A stretch of 41,677 nt of DNA, taken from assembly GCA_012522795.1 (NCBI GenBank), contig JAAYJT010000064.1, positions 1 to 41,677 on the forward strand. The letters are read 5' to 3'. Shown here in pieces: positions 17,065 through 25,652 of the stretch. How positions within the stretch are numbered: the first letter of the stretch is position 1; each line of letters begins with the position of its first letter. This DNA comes from Bacteroidales bacterium. Its GTDB lineage: Bacteria > Bacteroidota > Bacteroidia > Bacteroidales > JAAYJT01. Below the pieces are notes generated by a model. That model was not told the DNA's origin. It was given only the letters and a program-made list of their open reading frames with translations, and ran no database searches. The position numbers and the translations under genes are program-made.

Positions 17065-18792
17065 ATGCCTGAAAGTTCAAATAAATTACCCGGTTACGAT
17101 TCAGTTTTTACGTTCCTTTTTCTATTGCTTGTTCTGACAAGTCATATATACTCACAGCCATTAGGACCTGCTTACGTTGTTTATTTCAAAGATAAAGCCA
17201 ACTCTCCCTATTCTATTGATAATCCTTCTGAATTTCTTACAAACGAGGCAATTTCACGAAGGCAGATTCAGAATATACCAGTACAGGAAGATGATATTCC
17301 GGTAAATTCAGAGTATCTGGAACTGCTGGCTGGTACAGGTGCTCAAATTGCAGCGGTTTCCAGATGGTTCAATATGGCGGCTGTGTGGATACTGAACCCT
17401 GGTATTATACCTGAGATTGAAGCTCTGCCGTTTGTTTTGCAGATAATACCCATGAATGGAATTCCTTCCGGTTTCAAGAAAGCAAACTGGAAAACCAAGC
17501 CATTTTTCGATGAAGAAACTATTGAAATTGAATTACAACCGTTAAGTCGAAAAAATATAAATTCCGATTATTATGATTATGGACAAGCAGCTACTCAGAT
17601 AGAAATGATAAATGGTAAATATCTTCATAATCTGGGCTTTCGTGGTGAAGGAATGGTAATTGCCGTACTGGATGCCGGTTTCAGAAATGTAGACATAAAT
17701 CCTGCTTTTGATAGTCTAAGAACCAATAACTGTATTCTTGGCACTCGTGATTTTGTTGTGCCGGGAAATAATATATATAATCCCGGTATTCATATTCATG
17801 GTGCAAATGTGCTTTCCATTATGGCTGCCAATATACCAGGGCAAATGGTAGGGACTGCTCCCGAGGCTTCATATTGGCTGTTGCGCACTGAAGATGCTGA
17901 TGGCCCGTATAATAATACTGAATATCTGATGGAAGAGTATTACTGGATATCAGGAGCTGAATTTGCCGATAGCGTGGGTGCAAACGTTATCAATTCTTCA
18001 CTGGGTTATACAACTTTCGACAATCCATTGCAAAATCATAGCTATGCCGATATGGATGGAAATACAACCCCAATAACTCTTGGTGCAAACAAAGCTTCCG
18101 AAAAAGGAATTCTGGTTGTGAACAGTGCTGGGAACAGTGGCAATTTGCCCTGGAAGTATATCAGTGCTCCGGCTGATGGTTTAAATCTTCTAGCTGTAGG
18201 TGCTGTTAAGGGTAATGGCAGCTATGCCTCATTCAGTTCCATCGGTCCGAGTGCTGATGGCAGGGTGAAACCTGATATTACAGCCCGGGGTGATAGTACA
18301 ACTTATGTAAATACTTCGGGGCAGGTTAGAGCTGGTAATGGAACATCTTATTCTTCGCCGGTTATAGCCGGAATGGCTGCCTGTCTCTGGCAATCAAATA
18401 AAAGTGCTGACATTGAAGGTATTTATCAGTGTATCATTCAAAGCGCCTCGCAGTATCAAAATCCAGATGTTTACAAAGGCTATGGAATACCGGATTTTGA
18501 AATGGCGCGCTTACTGCTCACCCGCGATGATTCCACCATTCTTTCTAAAGGAATGATTAAGGTTTCACCAAATCCGGTAAAATCACATGTTTTTATTGAA
18601 ACTTTGAAATCAGGTGTATTAATACAGAATATAAACGTCTGCGACTTGAATGGGAGGATAGTTATAAAACGACATTATAGCAAAGGACAAGCATATATTA
18701 CTGAAAATGTGGATTTGCTTAATTCAGGATTATACATATTGCGGGTTGACTTTGAAAACAAAAGCGAATTTATTAAACTGGTTAAATTTTAA
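17065..18792 (+). CDS. Subtilisin-like (S8) serine protease with T9SS sorting domain
   Basis: A 575-residue secreted peptidase. A hydrophobic signal segment (about residues 13-30, ending in SHIYSQ) is followed by a propeptide-like region and the S8 catalytic domain. The triad is visible: Asp203 in IAVLDAGF, His245 in HIHGANVL and Ser428 in NGTSYSSPVIAG, with the oxyanion Asn in NSAGNSG. The last ~80 residues form a type A T9SS sorting domain, beginning VSPNPVKSHVFIE and ending in a basic LVKF, so the protein should be exported by type IX secretion. The substrate is unknown; nutrient digestion or processing of other surface proteins are both possible. Start chosen at ATG 17065, after the -7 box. 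Confidence 0.92.
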   Translation: MPESSNKLPGYDSVFTFLFLLLVLTSHIYSQPLGPAYVVYFKDKANSPYSIDNPSEFLTNEAISRRQIQNIPVQEDDIPVNSEYLELLAGTGAQIAAVSRWFNMAAVWILNPGIIPEIEALPFVLQIIPMNGIPSGFKKANWKTKPFFDEETIEIELQPLSRKNINSDYYDYGQAATQIEMINGKYLHNLGFRGEGMVIAVLDAGFRNVDINPAFDSLRTNNCILGTRDFVVPGNNIYNPGIHIHGANVLSIMAANIPGQMVGTAPEASYWLLRTEDADGPYNNTEYLMEEYYWISGAEFADSVGANVINSSLGYTTFDNPLQNHSYADMDGNTTPITLGANKASEKGILVVNSAGNSGNLPWKYISAPADGLNLLAVGAVKGNGSYASFSSIGPSADGRVKPDITARGDSTTYVNTSGQVRAGNGTSYSSPVIAGMAACLWQSNKSADIEGIYQCIIQSASQYQNPDVYKGYGIPDFEMARLLLTRDDSTILSKGMIKVSPNPVKSHVFIETLKSGVLIQNINVCDLNGRIVIKRHYSKGQAYITENVDLLNSGLYILRVDFENKSEFIKLVKF

Positions 18793-18921
18793 TCTCTGCT
18801 TTAATTTCTTTACATCCTGCATTTTTCGGCATTTTATTTTTTGAGCCTTTTTCTTCGCTATTTTTTGCAGATATTTATTAAAAAACCTCTTAACACGGAG
18901 AGATAATTATTTATCATTGCT

Positions 18922-18929
18922 TAAATTTG
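18922..18929 (+). promoter_or_regulatory. -7 promoter box of the small T9SS protein
   Basis: TAAATTTG matches TAnnTTTG and lies 28 bases before the ATG at 18958. No clear -33 element. Confidence 0.45.
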
Positions 18930-18957
18930 CTGATTATTTACCATACAATCACCCCAA

Positions 18958-19698
18958 ATGAAAAAAGCATTTCTTGTGATGCTACTGGCAGCCATTGTCA
19001 GTAGTAAAATTTTAAGTCAGTGCATTCCCGACACTACATATATCAGACCAGGTATTTACCCTGACACTTCCATCGGAATTCCGCCGGCATATGCCACATA
19101 TATGTATGAAGTTGTGATTACGGCTGTAATCCCTGAAGATACTCTGTTTCTTGGAAGTAGGGTTCCTGTTGACTCTATTGGAGTTACAAAGGTCATAGGA
19201 CTTCCTGAAGGATTTACAACAGCTACTGATTCCCCCAGCGGTTTCTGGAAAGGAGGTGAGCGGGGTTGCATGTTAATTACCGGCACACCCACCCATCAGC
19301 AGGTGGGCGAACATCAGCTGAATTTTAAACTGGCCGGTTATATAGCTTCATGGGCACTCCCGGTCAATTTTGATCTCACTTCATATAGTCTGATAATATA
19401 TGATTCAGTGTTGCATGGAATTGCTGATCGTGAAGTGCCTGTTAGCTCTGTGAAAGTTTTTCCGAACCCTTTCGCTGAGAAATATACAATAGAACTATAT
19501 GCAACGACACCGGTTCTTCTAGATATGTGTGTATTTGATCTTAACAACAGGGTAGTAGCAATTAAACAACTTAATACCGGTATTGGGATCAATCATTTTA
19601 CATTTAATTGTTCCGATTTAAAACCTGGTTTGTATTTCTGCCGTTTAATATCAAATGACGGAATTGCTGGAAAAGCTTTCAAAATTCTACGATATTGA
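18958..19698 (+). CDS. Secreted T9SS-sorted protein of unknown function
   Basis: A 246-residue protein with a cleavable signal peptide (about 1-21, ending KILSQ) and a T9SS type A sorting domain at its end (VKVFPNPFAEKYTIEL to GKAFKILRY). The middle, about residues 22-155, is rich in Pro, Thr and Gly and looks like one beta-sandwich domain. GCMLITGTPTHQQVGEHQLNF recalls the putative Ig (cadherin-like) folds seen in T9SS cargo. No catalytic motif is recognised. It follows the subtilase gene by 165 bases on the same strand and has its own -7 box, so it is a separate unit. It may be a structural or binding cell-surface protein. Confidence 0.82.
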   Translation: MKKAFLVMLLAAIVSSKILSQCIPDTTYIRPGIYPDTSIGIPPAYATYMYEVVITAVIPEDTLFLGSRVPVDSIGVTKVIGLPEGFTTATDSPSGFWKGGERGCMLITGTPTHQQVGEHQLNFKLAGYIASWALPVNFDLTSYSLIIYDSVLHGIADREVPVSSVKVFPNPFAEKYTIELYATTPVLLDMCVFDLNNRVVAIKQLNTGIGINHFTFNCSDLKPGLYFCRLISNDGIAGKAFKILRY

Positions 19699-19771
19699 TT
19701 GTCATGGTGTTATACCTTGCTAGTTGAAATAGTTGATAAAAAAGCTTAATGTTCATATTTGAAATCGTTAA

Positions 19772-22084
19772 ATGAAACTTTATAATTTTATTAGATATCT
19801 GATACTGCTCATACTGCTGCTTTGTGTTTACATTACTGTGGCACAAAAGCCGATAATAAGTGGTGTTGTTACTGATGAAAAAAACGGCGAACCTCTTGCC
19901 GGCGTGAATTTGATTTACGGTGATAATCAGGGTGCAGCCACTGATGCTAAAGGTTTTTATAGGATTGTAACCGAGCCGGGCAGGATAAGATTACAATTCA
20001 GGTTTGTAGGATATCATACACTTGTGAAGAATATTAATGTTCAAAATGGTGATTCCATTACATTGGACGTTCAGTTATTGGAAGAAACCCAATTACTTAG
20101 CGAGCTGGTAGTGAGTGCATCACGGTATGAGCAAAAGCTTTCGGATGTTATTGTATCAATGGAGGTTATAAACAAGGCAACTATTGAAAACACACATTCG
20201 TTGTCAATTGAAAGTGCTTTGCAACAGGTGCAGGGCGTTATGCTTCTCGACGATCAGATCAGCATCAGAGGAGGTAATGGTTATAGCTATGGAGTAGGCT
20301 CAAGGGTTATGCTGCTTCTCGATGATCTACCAATACTTACCGGAGGTGGGGGAGAGGCAAAATGGGATTTTGTGCCGATTGAGAATTTGCATCAGGTGGA
20401 GGTCATAAAAGGCGCATCATCAGCTATTTATGGCTCATCGGCTCTGAATGGTGTTGTAAATATCAGAACCTCCTGGCCTGGTACCAAACCTGAAACAAAT
20501 CTTACGTTTTACAGTGGTATTTACGGACAGCCAAAGCGTAAAGAAATAGCATGGTGGGGAAATACTCAGCCATTTTATTCAGGTTTGCGGTTCATGCATA
20601 GCCGGCAGGCAGGCAATCTCGATATTGTTATTGGCGGAAATATGTTTTCTGATATTGGTTATCGCGAAAATGAACATGAACAATATGCCCGATTTAATAT
20701 GAATACCCGTTATCGTAACCAAAAGATAAAAGGTCTGTCGTATGGTGCTAACACAAATTATATGATGAATAAAGGCGGGAATTTTCTTTTATGGCTCGAT
20801 GGCGACACAGGCGTTTACCGCTCGTCACCGGTTTTTGACCAGAAGTTTGACAACAAACGTTTTAATTTTGACCCGCATATTACATATTTTTCAGGCCAAA
20901 GCCGTCATACATTACGAGGCAGGATATTTAATGTGGCTTACGATAATGATAGCCTTACTAATCATGATGATACATATTTTGCTGAATATCAGTATCTTCA
21001 TCAGTTTAAGAGGGATCTTACACTTACTGCCGGTGTTAATGCAAACAAAGTTGTTTCAGAATCCAATCTATTCAGCGGAGAAAAAAATACTGCTTCAACT
21101 CAAGCAATCTATTTTCAGGCCGAAAAACAATACAGGGATTTGAGATTTACTTTGGGAGGTCGTTATGAATTCCAGAAAGTAAATAAAGATACTGAACTGT
21201 CAGGACCATTGCTTAGAGCCGGAATTAATTATCAGGCAGCTAAGTTCACGTTTTTAAGAGCCAGTTTTGGTCAGGGGTTCCGTTATCCGACAATAGCTGA
21301 AAAATATGCCTATACGATGGTGGGAGCGTTGAGGATTTTTCCAAATATGAATTTGAAACCTGAACATGGATGGAATTCTGAAATTGGTATCAAACAGGGC
21401 TATTCTTTTGGCAAAATAAGAGGCTACATGGATGCTGTTGTTTTCTGGACTGAGTATAAGGATATGATTGAATTTACTTTTGGACAGCATTATCCGGATA
21501 CGTTAACAAATCCTGATCTTTTTGACTTTTTTAATTACACAGGGTTCAAGGCTGAAAATATTAGCGATGTGAGGATCAATGGTTTTGAGATTGGCTTCGT
21601 AGGAGAAGGAAAAGCAGGGGTATTGAATTATCAGTATAATTTCGGTTATACATATACCAATCCGGTTGACAAAAATTTTGACAAGGAAAATGCACTTAAA
21701 TATACCTCTACAGATAAAAATATTCTGAAATACAGATTTTATCATAACAGTAAAGCAGCTTTCGATGTTTCATATCGCAAGATATCATCCGGATTCAACA
21801 TTGACTATCATAGCTATATGATCAATATTGATAAAGCTTTTGAAGATTCACTCCGGTTTGAGAATGGAGCTCCCTATGGTATAATACTTCCGGGCATGAA
21901 AGCCTACCGGGAAAAACATAATAAAGGTGATGTAATTGTGAACTGGCGTTTTTCGTGGGAACCGTTTCCGGCAATTCGCATGTCAGCAATTATAAACAAC
22001 CTTTTCAATCGTGAATATATGACCCGCCCTGCTGATGTGAGACCTCCCAGAGTATTTGCACTGCAGTTATCAATCAAGTTATAA
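19772..22084 (+). CDS. TonB-dependent outer-membrane receptor
   Basis: A 770-residue TonB-dependent receptor. In order: signal peptide (1-25), a CarboxypepD_reg-like domain (about 28-110, ISGVVTDEKNGEPLAGVNL and FVGYHT), a plug domain (about 115-240, SIRGGNGYSYGVGSRV and VEVIKGASSAIYGSSALNGV) and a 22-strand-type barrel ending NNLFNREYMTRP and an aromatic-poor LQLSIKL. No SusD-like partner follows, so it is not a canonical SusC; vitamin, siderophore, metal or small-molecule uptake is more likely. The ligand cannot be inferred. Upstream, CATATTTG (one base off the -7 consensus) might be its promoter. It ends 36 bases from the convergent aroK. Confidence 0.93.
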   Translation: MKLYNFIRYLILLILLLCVYITVAQKPIISGVVTDEKNGEPLAGVNLIYGDNQGAATDAKGFYRIVTEPGRIRLQFRFVGYHTLVKNINVQNGDSITLDVQLLEETQLLSELVVSASRYEQKLSDVIVSMEVINKATIENTHSLSIESALQQVQGVMLLDDQISIRGGNGYSYGVGSRVMLLLDDLPILTGGGGEAKWDFVPIENLHQVEVIKGASSAIYGSSALNGVVNIRTSWPGTKPETNLTFYSGIYGQPKRKEIAWWGNTQPFYSGLRFMHSRQAGNLDIVIGGNMFSDIGYRENEHEQYARFNMNTRYRNQKIKGLSYGANTNYMMNKGGNFLLWLDGDTGVYRSSPVFDQKFDNKRFNFDPHITYFSGQSRHTLRGRIFNVAYDNDSLTNHDDTYFAEYQYLHQFKRDLTLTAGVNANKVVSESNLFSGEKNTASTQAIYFQAEKQYRDLRFTLGGRYEFQKVNKDTELSGPLLRAGINYQAAKFTFLRASFGQGFRYPTIAEKYAYTMVGALRIFPNMNLKPEHGWNSEIGIKQGYSFGKIRGYMDAVVFWTEYKDMIEFTFGQHYPDTLTNPDLFDFFNYTGFKAENISDVRINGFEIGFVGEGKAGVLNYQYNFGYTYTNPVDKNFDKENALKYTSTDKNILKYRFYHNSKAAFDVSYRKISSGFNIDYHSYMINIDKAFEDSLRFENGAPYGIILPGMKAYREKHNKGDVIVNWRFSWEPFPAIRMSAIINNLFNREYMTRPADVRPPRVFALQLSIKL

Positions 22085-22120
22085 AAACACAATAATCAGG
22101 CTGTAACTCAAATGATTAGT

Positions 22121-22642
22121 TTACTGGTTTGTTTTGGTAACGATCTGATCAATAATGCAATCAATGCTTAAATCAAATGCTTCAATAATTAACTGAGCCT
22201 GATTATAATATTGTTCTCTTTCTATCAGTTGGTCAGTTATTTTTAACAGCATTTCTTCTTTGTTTAATCCTTTTAGCATGGGTCTCTTATAACGGAATGG
22301 AGAATTGCTCAACCGGGAGGCTAATACCGGAGTGCTTAACTTCAGATAAATTGTAAGTCCATGTTGATTCATCAAATTCATATTATTGTAAAAACACGGG
22401 GTTCCTCCACCGCTTGCAAGAACCATTCTATCAAATTTATTTATGAGTTCGAGGAGTACCTCATGCTCCAGGCTACGGAACTGGGCTTCGCTAAAGCGTT
22501 CAAAAAACAGGGCAATACTTGTTTTATATTTTTGTTCAAAATAATCGTCAAGGTCATAAAATTCATACTCCAGCTTCCTGGCAAGACGCTTTCCCAAAGT
22601 TGTTTTGCCGCTTCCCATATAACCTGTTAAAAAAATTCTCAT
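22121..22642 (-). CDS. aroK: Shikimate kinase
   Basis: Phosphorylates shikimate at the 3-hydroxyl with ATP in the chorismate pathway for aromatic amino acids. The 173-residue P-loop kinase has Walker A GYMGSGKTT (7-15), the shikimate-binding DLDD (30-33), FRSLE (55-59, Arg56) and the GGG triplet (78-80). RPMLKG lies in the lid region, where the catalytic arginine is expected. Length and motif spacing are normal. It is a single minus-strand gene convergent with the TonB-dependent receptor; other aro genes are not nearby. Confidence 0.95.
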   Translation of the reverse strand: MRIFLTGYMGSGKTTLGKRLARKLEYEFYDLDDYFEQKYKTSIALFFERFSEAQFRSLEHEVLLELINKFDRMVLASGGGTPCFYNNMNLMNQHGLTIYLKLSTPVLASRLSNSPFRYKRPMLKGLNKEEMLLKITDQLIEREQYYNQAQLIIEAFDLSIDCIIDQIVTKTNQ

Positions 22643-22848
22643 GAAATAAATTAATTGATTTAATGCAATGAATATCAGTAATTAAAATAGTTTAAGAATT
22701 TTTGGTGAATAATAGATTTTCCCCTTTCTGATTGTAAAAATAGAAAATTTTATACATTCGTACCGCAGGATAGTAATACAAGTACTTTTATAACATTGAA
22801 ACAGATAGTACAAGTCTTTGTTTTTTCGAACCTTAAAATCAAAATAAA

Positions 22849-24795
22849 TTGCCTTTAAAAAGCATACTTGTAAAATACTGGGGATACACTGAATTTCGCC
22901 CCTTGCAGGAGGACATCATCAAGTCAGTGATGGATGGGCGTGATACCCTTGCTTTGTTACCAACAGGCGGGGGTAAATCGGTATGTTTTCAGGTTCCTGC
23001 TCTTGCAAAGGATGGTTTATGTCTGGTCATTACACCTTTGATAGCTTTAATGCAAGATCAGGTTGAAAATCTTAAACGAAGGAATATCAATGCTGCTGCT
23101 ATATACAGCGGGATGAACCAGAGACAGATTGAGCTTGTGCTTGACAACTGTATGTTTGGTGATGTTAAGTTTCTGTATTTATCGCCTGAGCGGCTTGAAA
23201 CTGAGAAATTCCTTGCTGTATTGCCTCGTTTACCGGTTAATCTCATCGCAGTTGACGAGGCTCATTGTATTTCTCAATGGGGTTATGATTTCAGACCTCC
23301 ATATCTGAGAATTGCTGCTATACGTGAATTTCTGCCTGACGTGCCGGTGCTTGCATTAACAGCTACTGCAACTCCTGTGGTTGTGAAAGACATACAGAAT
23401 AAGCTCAGTTTCAAAGAAGAAAATATTTTTCAAAAAAGCTTTGAAAGATCAAATCTTACTTATGTGGTTCAACATGAAGAAGATAAAATGGGAAGGCTGT
23501 TGAAAATATGTAATCGTATCAGTGGTACAGGTATCGTATATGTGAGAAATCGTCGCAAAACAAGGGAGATAGCTGAATTTCTGAATAATAATAAAATTTC
23601 TTCTAATTTTTATCATGCTGGACTTGATACTACAACCCGCGATAAGCGTCAGGCAGCATGGATGAAGGGAGAGGTTCGTGTTATGGTGTCAACCAATGCT
23701 TTTGGAATGGGTATTGATAAGCCAAATGTCCGTTTTGTAGTTCATACCGATCTACCCGATAGTCTTGAAGCATATTTCCAGGAAGCCGGGCGTGGAGGTA
23801 GGGACGGAAACCAATCGTATGCAGTAATCCTTTACGATAATTCCGATATTATTGAATTAAAACATAATCTTAACCTTAAATATCCTGCTGTTGATGTGAT
23901 AAAACAGGTTTATCATACCCTTGGCAACTACTACCAGTTAGCCACGGGTAGCGGCAAAGACCGGAGTTATGACTTTGAACTTAGTGAATTTTGTAATCGT
24001 TATAATCTGAATCCGGTTGTTAGCTATAATGCACTTAAATTTCTTGAAAAAGAAGGTTATATCTCTCTTAACGAAGAGGTTGGCTCTCCATCACTTATCA
24101 ATATCCGGGTTAAAAAGGATAATTTATATCGTTTTCAGGTCGAAAATCCTTATTATGATCTTTTTATCAAGCTAATATTGCGTTCTTACACTGGTTTGTT
24201 CACAACTTTTGTACGTATCAGCGAGGCTGAAATTGCAAGACGTATGCCTATGCCGGTAAATGATGTTATCAGGAATCTTCATGCTCTTAACAAATTTGGA
24301 CTTATAACTTACGTTCCCCGCAAAGAAAAGCCACAGCTCATTTTTCTCACAGAAAGGCTTGATGTAAGCTCCTTGCAGATATCAACATATAACTATAAGG
24401 ACAGGCTTGATACGGCTAAAACAAGATTAGAAAGTGTGATCCGCTATGTCCAGAGCAGGGATACATGCAGAAGTATTCTGTTACTGGATTATTTTGGTGA
24501 GAAAGATGGAAAGCGTTGTGGTAAGTGTGATGTCTGTGTTGAACGTAACAGAATGGAGTTAAAGAATCTTGAGTTTAATAAAATTGTTGAACAGATTAAG
24601 CAATTGCTTTCAGAACAGGCTCTTTCAATGGAAGAGATCGTGGGATTGATAAAAGGATTTAATGATGATAAAATATTAAAATCCTTCAGGTGGCTACTTG
24701 AAAATGACAGAATCGTATCAACAGATCTTTATAAATACAGGTGGAAGGCAGGAAATGTTAAGAATGAGAGAAAAAGGAATGATGAAATATTTTGA
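22849..24795 (+). CDS. recQ: ATP-dependent DNA helicase RecQ
   Basis: A 3'-to-5' superfamily 2 helicase acting in recombination and fork repair. The 648-residue protein has the Q motif region FRPLQEDII (17-25), Walker A LPTGGGKS (37-44), DEAH (about 136-139) with the aromatic-rich loop, motif VI QEAGRGGRDG, and an RQC zinc-binding set (C-RSILLLDYFGE, then CGKCDVC). No HRDC domain is apparent at the C-terminus. No ATG precedes the conserved N-terminus: the frame is open only from the stop at 22834, and TTG at 22849 is the only sensible start. The first ATG lies beyond the Q motif. The glycosylase gene follows 29 bases on, probably in the same transcript. Confidence 0.93.
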   Translation: MPLKSILVKYWGYTEFRPLQEDIIKSVMDGRDTLALLPTGGGKSVCFQVPALAKDGLCLVITPLIALMQDQVENLKRRNINAAAIYSGMNQRQIELVLDNCMFGDVKFLYLSPERLETEKFLAVLPRLPVNLIAVDEAHCISQWGYDFRPPYLRIAAIREFLPDVPVLALTATATPVVVKDIQNKLSFKEENIFQKSFERSNLTYVVQHEEDKMGRLLKICNRISGTGIVYVRNRRKTREIAEFLNNNKISSNFYHAGLDTTTRDKRQAAWMKGEVRVMVSTNAFGMGIDKPNVRFVVHTDLPDSLEAYFQEAGRGGRDGNQSYAVILYDNSDIIELKHNLNLKYPAVDVIKQVYHTLGNYYQLATGSGKDRSYDFELSEFCNRYNLNPVVSYNALKFLEKEGYISLNEEVGSPSLINIRVKKDNLYRFQVENPYYDLFIKLILRSYTGLFTTFVRISEAEIARRMPMPVNDVIRNLHALNKFGLITYVPRKEKPQLIFLTERLDVSSLQISTYNYKDRLDTAKTRLESVIRYVQSRDTCRSILLLDYFGEKDGKRCGKCDVCVERNRMELKNLEFNKIVEQIKQLLSEQALSMEEIVGLIKGFNDDKILKSFRWLLENDRIVSTDLYKYRWKAGNVKNERKRNDEIF

Positions 24796-24824
24796 TAATA
24801 AGGCATACTGATTTTTAAGTTTTT

Positions 24825-25394
24825 ATGAAACTCCAATTATCTTTTTACAGCAGGACCAATGTGATAGAAATAGCCAGAGATCTACTGGGGAAAACTCTTT
24901 TTACAAATATTGATGGTTATTTAACCGGTGGTATAATCACTGAAACAGAAGCTTACGCTGGAGTTCATGACAGAGCTTCTCATGCATATAATGGCAGACG
25001 TACTGCACGTACAGAGGTGATGTATATGCGTGGAGGCACTGCCTATATATATTTGTGCTATGGCATTCATCATTTGTTCAATATTGTTACTGGTGAACCT
25101 GAAGTTCCTCATGCTGTTCTTATCAGAGGTATAAAAGTCACACATGGCATTGATATAATTCAGAAACGTACCAAAAAAAACATTACAGTTGGTGAGGTTA
25201 TTAGTGGTCCGGGTAAGGTTTCCAAAGCATTGGGTATCAATGTGTCATTTACAGGAACTGACCTGTTGGATAATGATATATGGCTGGAAGACAATAACTT
25301 CAGGGTAGATCCGAAAACAGTAAAATCAACACCAAGGATCGGTGTTGATTATGCCGGGAGTGATGCTTTATTGCCATACCGTTTTGTCATTTGA
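24825..25394 (+). CDS. 3-methyladenine DNA glycosylase (AAG/MPG family)
   Basis: Base-excision-repair glycosylase of the mammalian AAG type, which removes alkylated and deaminated purines. The 189 residues show ITETEAYAG (38-46, with Glu40 at the position of the catalytic glutamate), DRASHAYNGRRTART (49-63), MYMRGGTAYIYLCYGIHHLFNI (the DNA-intercalating and base-pocket region) and a terminal PRIGVDYAG. Length is typical for bacterial members. It lies 29 bases after recQ on the same strand, so the two repair genes are probably co-transcribed. Confidence 0.94.
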   Translation: MKLQLSFYSRTNVIEIARDLLGKTLFTNIDGYLTGGIITETEAYAGVHDRASHAYNGRRTARTEVMYMRGGTAYIYLCYGIHHLFNIVTGEPEVPHAVLIRGIKVTHGIDIIQKRTKKNITVGEVISGPGKVSKALGINVSFTGTDLLDNDIWLEDNNFRVDPKTVKSTPRIGVDYAGSDALLPYRFVI

Positions 25395-25606
25395 AACCAA
25401 TGTGATCTAGCTTGAATACACCTTTGTTTTTAACACTTTTAAGCGAGTATTTTGGTTTCACACACATTATAATGTTTTATTTTTAAAGAAAAATTATGTT
25501 TTGTGTAAGAAATCTATTGTTATATGAGCCTTTATTAGTTGTTTTTCAGCTTCTTATGATTTTTAATTATTTTTAATAGCTTTTCTAAATGTTAATAAAT
25601 TTTAAC

Positions 25607-25614
25607 TACATTTG
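25607..25614 (+). promoter_or_regulatory. -7 promoter box of the large T9SS protein
   Basis: TACATTTG matches TAnnTTTG, 38 bases before the ATG at 25653. The surrounding 25395-25652 gap is very AT-rich and otherwise unremarkable. Confidence 0.5.
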
Positions 25615-25652
25615 CAGTCTCTAATCTTTTGTTTAACTAAATTCAATTTGCA

